A stretch of DNA of 63,857 nt from Sphingopyxis sp. LC81 (lineage in GTDB: Bacteria; Pseudomonadota; Alphaproteobacteria; Sphingomonadales; Sphingomonadaceae). The notes under the pieces were generated by a model. It did not search any database and had not been told where the DNA came from. It was given only the letters and a program-made list of their open reading frames with translations. This document shows, piece after piece, positions 60,840 to 63,857 of the stretch. The stretch covers positions 1-63,857 of the forward strand of contig NZ_JNFD01000042.1 in assembly GCF_000756375.1 (NCBI RefSeq). Direction: 5' to 3'. The translations under genes were made by a program, and so were the position numbers. How positions within the stretch are numbered: the stretch's first letter is position 1; each line of letters starts with the position of its first letter.

Positions 60840-63137
60840 TTAATCGCCCAGATCAACCCCATGTGCCGCCGCCCACGCCTGATACTGGCCGCGCGGATCG
60901 GATGACGGCTGCGCCAGGATCGCCGCCATGTCGGCGCGCAGCGCGCCGAGGTCGAGCGAACGGATCATTGCCTTCACCGGGCCGACGCCGGCGGGGGTGA
61001 TCGACAGGCGCTCGATGCCGACGCCGAGCAGCGCCATCGCCTCCAGCGGGCGGCCGCCCATTTCGCCGCAGACGCCGAGCGCGACCTTCGATCCCGACAC
61101 CGTGCGGACGACGCGGGCGAGGTAACGCATGACCGTTGGCGACAGCCAGTCATAGCGTTCGGCGAGCCGCGGGTGCGCGCGGTCGGCGGCGAACAGGAAT
61201 TGCGTCAGGTCGTTGGTGCCAACCGACAGAAAATCGAGGTGCGGCAGCATCAGGTCGAGCGTTTCGAGAAGGCCCGGCACTTCGAGCATCGCGCCGTAGC
61301 GGATCGCGACCGGCAATTTCTTGTTGTGGCTCGCTAGCCAGGCGCGCTGGCCGACGAACAAATTGCGCGCGGCTTCATACTCCCACGGCTCGGACACCAT
61401 CGGGAACATGACGTTGAGCGTCCGCCCGGCGGCGGCCTCCATCAGCGCGCGCGCCTGAACCTTGAGCAGCCCCTCGCGCTCGAGCGCCAGGCGGAGCGCG
61501 CGCCAGCCCATCGCCGGATTTTCCTCATGCGCGCTGTCACCGGCATTCATATAGGGCAGCGCCTTGTCGCCGCCGATGTCGACGGTGCGAAAGATCACCG
61601 GCCGGTCGCCCGCGGCGTCGAGGACGTCGCGGTAGAGCCGCTGCTGGCGGTCGCGCGAAGGCAAAGTTGCCGACACAAGGAACTGGAATTCGGTGCGGAA
61701 CAGCCCGATCCCGCGTGCGCCGGTGAGGTCGAGCGCGGCGATATCTTCGCGCAGCCCCGCGTTGATCATCAACTCGATCGGTACGCCGTCCTTGGTGACC
61801 GCGGGCAGATCGCGCAGCGACGCGAGGTTGGCGCGGCGCTTTTGCGAAATCTCCAGCTTGGCGTCAAACGCGTCCTGCACCGCCTGCGTTGGCCGGACGT
61901 GCACTGTTCCCGCAGCCGAATCGAGCAACAGCAAATCGCCTTCGCGGATCGACGCGCGTACGTCGCTGACGCGGCCCATAACGGGCACTCCCATCGCGCG
62001 CGCGACGATGATGACGTGTGCGGTGAGCGATCCTTCCTCGAGCACGACGCCCTTCAGGCGGCGGCGGTCATATTCGAGCAGCTCGGCGGGGCCGAGGTTG
62101 CGCGCGATCAGGATCGAATCCTGCCGAAGGCCCATTTGCGCCGCGGTGCCCATCTGCCCCGACACGATGCGGATCAGCCGGTTCGACAGATCCTCCAGAT
62201 CGTGCATGCGGTCGCGCAGCAACGGGTCGTCGATCTGGCGCATCCGCATGCGGGTGCGCTGCTGGACGCGTTCGATCGCCGCCTCGGCGGTCAGGCCGCT
62301 GTCGATCGCCTCGTTGATGCGCCGCGACCATCCCTCGTCATAGGCGAACATCTTGTAGGTCTCGATGACCTCCTCATGCTCGCCGCCGACGCCGAAGTCG
62401 GCCGAGCTCGCCATGCGGTCGATCTGTTCGCGCATCTTGTCGAACGCGGCGTAAACGCGGTGGCGCTCGGCCTCGGTGTCGTCGGCGACGGTATGTTCGA
62501 TCGTGATGCGCGGCTGGTGGAACACCGCGACCCCGGCGCCCATGCCGTCGACCAGCTTCTGGCCGTTCAGTCGCTGCGCCGACTGGTCGGCGGCCGCAGC
62601 ATCGGTGCGCGCGGCGGTATCCACCAGGTCGGCGTTGGCGATTAGTTCGGACAGCACCATCGCGACGGTCTGCAGCGTCTCGATCTCGATATCGTCATAC
62701 CGGCGTGGATCGCTGTGCTGGACGCAGAGCACGCCGACCGCGCGCTCGCGGCGGATGATCGGCACCCCGGCAAAGCTGTGGAATAATTCTTCGCCGGTTT
62801 CGGGGCGATAGGAAAAGTCGGGGTGCGCGGCGGCTTCGTCGAGGTTCAGCGTCTCGATCTGGTCGGCGATCATGCCGACCAGTCCTTCGCCGAGGCCGAG
62901 GCGCGTGACGTGCACCGCCTCCTGCTTCAGCCCGCGCGTCGCATAAAGTTCGAGCGCGCCATCGCGCAGCAAATAGATCGAGCAGACCTCGCTATCGAGG
63001 CATTCGCCGATGATGCCGACGACCTGATTGAGCTTGCCCTGCGCATTGGAACGCGATGCCATGACCTCGTGCAACCGGGTCAGGATGGTGCGCGCCGACT
63101 GGGCGGCCGACGAGGGCGGTGGCGGGGCGTTGGTCAT
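60840..63137 (-). CDS. ptsP: Phosphoenolpyruvate-protein phosphotransferase PtsP (nitrogen PTS enzyme I)
   Basis: The 765-residue protein has an N-terminal GAF domain (about 20-165: IGECLDSEVCSIYLL, HSFAGVPIIRRERAVGVLCVQHS), a linker, and the enzyme I core. The core has the phosphorylated His in SLTAHVIIVARAMGVPVMG, the PEP-binding ARGIGLFRTEF and a GTNDLTQF and GVCGEMGGRPLEA C-terminal signature. It starts the Ntr phosphorelay to NPr and EIIA-Ntr, and links PEP status to nitrogen and carbon regulation. It often lies beside lysC, which is absent here. It converges on the PAP2 gene with a 20-bp gap. Confidence 0.96.
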   Translation of the reverse strand: MTNAPPPPSSAAQSARTILTRLHEVMASRSNAQGKLNQVVGIIGECLDSEVCSIYLLRDGALELYATRGLKQEAVHVTRLGLGEGLVGMIADQIETLNLDEAAAHPDFSYRPETGEELFHSFAGVPIIRRERAVGVLCVQHSDPRRYDDIEIETLQTVAMVLSELIANADLVDTAARTDAAAADQSAQRLNGQKLVDGMGAGVAVFHQPRITIEHTVADDTEAERHRVYAAFDKMREQIDRMASSADFGVGGEHEEVIETYKMFAYDEGWSRRINEAIDSGLTAEAAIERVQQRTRMRMRQIDDPLLRDRMHDLEDLSNRLIRIVSGQMGTAAQMGLRQDSILIARNLGPAELLEYDRRRLKGVVLEEGSLTAHVIIVARAMGVPVMGRVSDVRASIREGDLLLLDSAAGTVHVRPTQAVQDAFDAKLEISQKRRANLASLRDLPAVTKDGVPIELMINAGLREDIAALDLTGARGIGLFRTEFQFLVSATLPSRDRQQRLYRDVLDAAGDRPVIFRTVDIGGDKALPYMNAGDSAHEENPAMGWRALRLALEREGLLKVQARALMEAAAGRTLNVMFPMVSEPWEYEAARNLFVGQRAWLASHNKKLPVAIRYGAMLEVPGLLETLDLMLPHLDFLSVGTNDLTQFLFAADRAHPRLAERYDWLSPTVMRYLARVVRTVSGSKVALGVCGEMGGRPLEAMALLGVGIERLSITPAGVGPVKAMIRSLDLGALRADMAAILAQPSSDPRGQYQAWAAAHGVDLGD

Positions 63138-63224
63138 CGCAAACCTGCTAACAGAAGGATGCGGTGCGCGCCAATACCCCGCGCGCGATTGGCCAATCTA
63201 TTCCTATGCAGTCCGAAACCGGCG

Positions 63225-63857
63225 TCAGTGCTTGCTGGTCGGAACAGTCACGGAAGCGGTCGGGCCGACCGGCGATGCTGGCGCCGGGGTGTTCATGATC
63301 GCCGGCCGCGGCGCATATTTCGCGTCCCACGCGACAGCGTCGACCTGATATTGGGCATAAGCCTGATAAAATTCGTTGAACGGCTCGTCGAGCCGCGCGA
63401 GATGTGCGGGTGCCTGTTCGACGAGCTGCGCTGTCGGGGTCGACGACACGACCTGCGCGATCTCGTTGGCGCGGACGCAGAAACCGCGCTGCGCCGGTGG
63501 CTGCGCGAAATAGTTGAACAGCTGCGTCGAAAGGCGGTCGCGCGGCGCGATGCCGTTATTCTTATGTTCCTTGCCGAGCTGGGTGATGACGCTCTTCTCG
63601 GTCGACTTGATCACCTTGCCGTGCGCCTTGATGATGTTGTTGTAAGCCGAAATAAGCGTCGTTTCCTCAATCCCGCGACAGCCGATGGCCGCGACGTTGA
63701 GGCCGATCTTCAGCTGCCAGAAGGCACGGTCGCCGGTCACGCCGCTGTTCGCGGTGACGAAGCGCCCATCGATTCCGCGGCCGGGCAGGATCTGCGTCAC
63801 GGCAGCATTGCCCGGCCGCGGAATCGATGGGCGCTTCGTCACCGCGAACAGCGGCGT
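63225..63857 (-). CDS. Hypothetical protein, 5' end disrupted at the contig edge
   Basis: The frame is open to the window edge. The part up to about residue TANSGVTGDRAFWQLKIGLN appears genuine: helical, with ETTLISAYNNIIKAHGKV, FNYFAQPPAQRGFCVRANEI and a Pro/Ala-rich C-terminus. Further upstream the frame reads back through an inverted copy of itself (63809-63857), so the true start is missing. No family is recognised. It lies upstream of ptsP on the same strand. Confidence 0.6.
   Translation of the reverse strand, partial: TPLFAVTKRPSIPRPGNAAVTQILPGRGIDGRFVTANSGVTGDRAFWQLKIGLNVAAIGCRGIEETTLISAYNNIIKAHGKVIKSTEKSVITQLGKEHKNNGIAPRDRLSTQLFNYFAQPPAQRGFCVRANEIAQVVSSTPTAQLVEQAPAHLARLDEPFNEFYQAYAQYQVDAVAWDAKYAPRPAIMNTPAPASPVGPTASVTVPTSKH
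63739..63857. repeat. Perfect 49-bp inverted repeat ending at the last base
   Basis: Bases 63739-63787 are the exact reverse complement of 63809-63857, separated by a 21-nt loop (63788-63808). The repeat lies inside a coding frame and terminates precisely with the window, the signature of an assembly or library fold-back. Confidence 0.97.

Overview
The window reads as one contig of a high-GC sphingomonad (Alphaproteobacteria), most like Sphingopyxis. The evidence is the circularly permuted two-piece tmRNA gene with an ANDNEALALAA tag, the MucR and cysteine-poor Fur regulators, the many TonB-dependent receptors, and the general protein content. Nearly every base is coding. The right edge is a perfect 49-bp inverted repeat ending on the last base, so that edge is probably an assembly fold-back. 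No phage, IS element, CRISPR array or plasmid function was seen.

Layout. (1) 1-3436: an open-ended TPM protein, lemA, mscL, ssrA, and a divergent MerR regulator/CDF metal exporter pair with a clear MerR operator. (2) 3443-26052: a large rhamnoside locus. On the minus strand lie rhaT (H+ symporter), an FMN L-lactate dehydrogenase and rhaB. Divergent on the plus strand lie the bifunctional rhamnulose-1-phosphate aldolase/lactaldehyde dehydrogenase, rhaI and a DeoR regulator. These are followed by eight tightly packed genes: a TonB receptor, GH78 alpha-L-rhamnosidase, two alpha/beta-hydrolase esterases, a tannase/feruloyl-esterase lipoprotein, an acyl-CoA synthetase, a small secreted protein and a GH3 beta-glucosidase. 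Together they would take up an acylated rhamnosyl-glucoside, strip its sugars and ester groups, and convert rhamnose to DHAP and pyruvate. (3) 26079-34837: two secreted beta-lactamase-fold serine hydrolases, a DUF1611 (DgcN-like) protein and an M19 dipeptidase-like protein, divergent from a second TonB receptor. GTCC/GGAC palindromes lie in the shared promoter region. I infer scavenging of peptides or D-amino-acid compounds.

(4) 34913-43138: mostly housekeeping genes: a RidA protein, tRNA-Thr(TGT), a DUF429-like protein, nfu, a RutE-like nitroreductase, tsaB-rimI, mucR, fur, plsC, miaB and phoH. (5) 43139-52688: accessory DNA sitting where phoH is normally followed by ybeY. It holds a palindromic repeat at the junction, a Fur-box TonB receptor with a DUF6607 protein, a DoxX gene, an ECF41 sigma factor with its carboxymuconolactone-decarboxylase partner and a textbook ECF41 promoter, and a three-gene minus-strand operon (including an internally duplicated protein) divergent from a GcvA-type LysR regulator. 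(6) 52689-63857: ybeY, corC, a GT4 glycosyltransferase, rarA, a secreted unknown, a YjbR protein, a third secreted serine hydrolase, a GFA protein, a PAP2/Aur1-like membrane protein, ptsP, and a truncated unknown gene at the artefactual edge.
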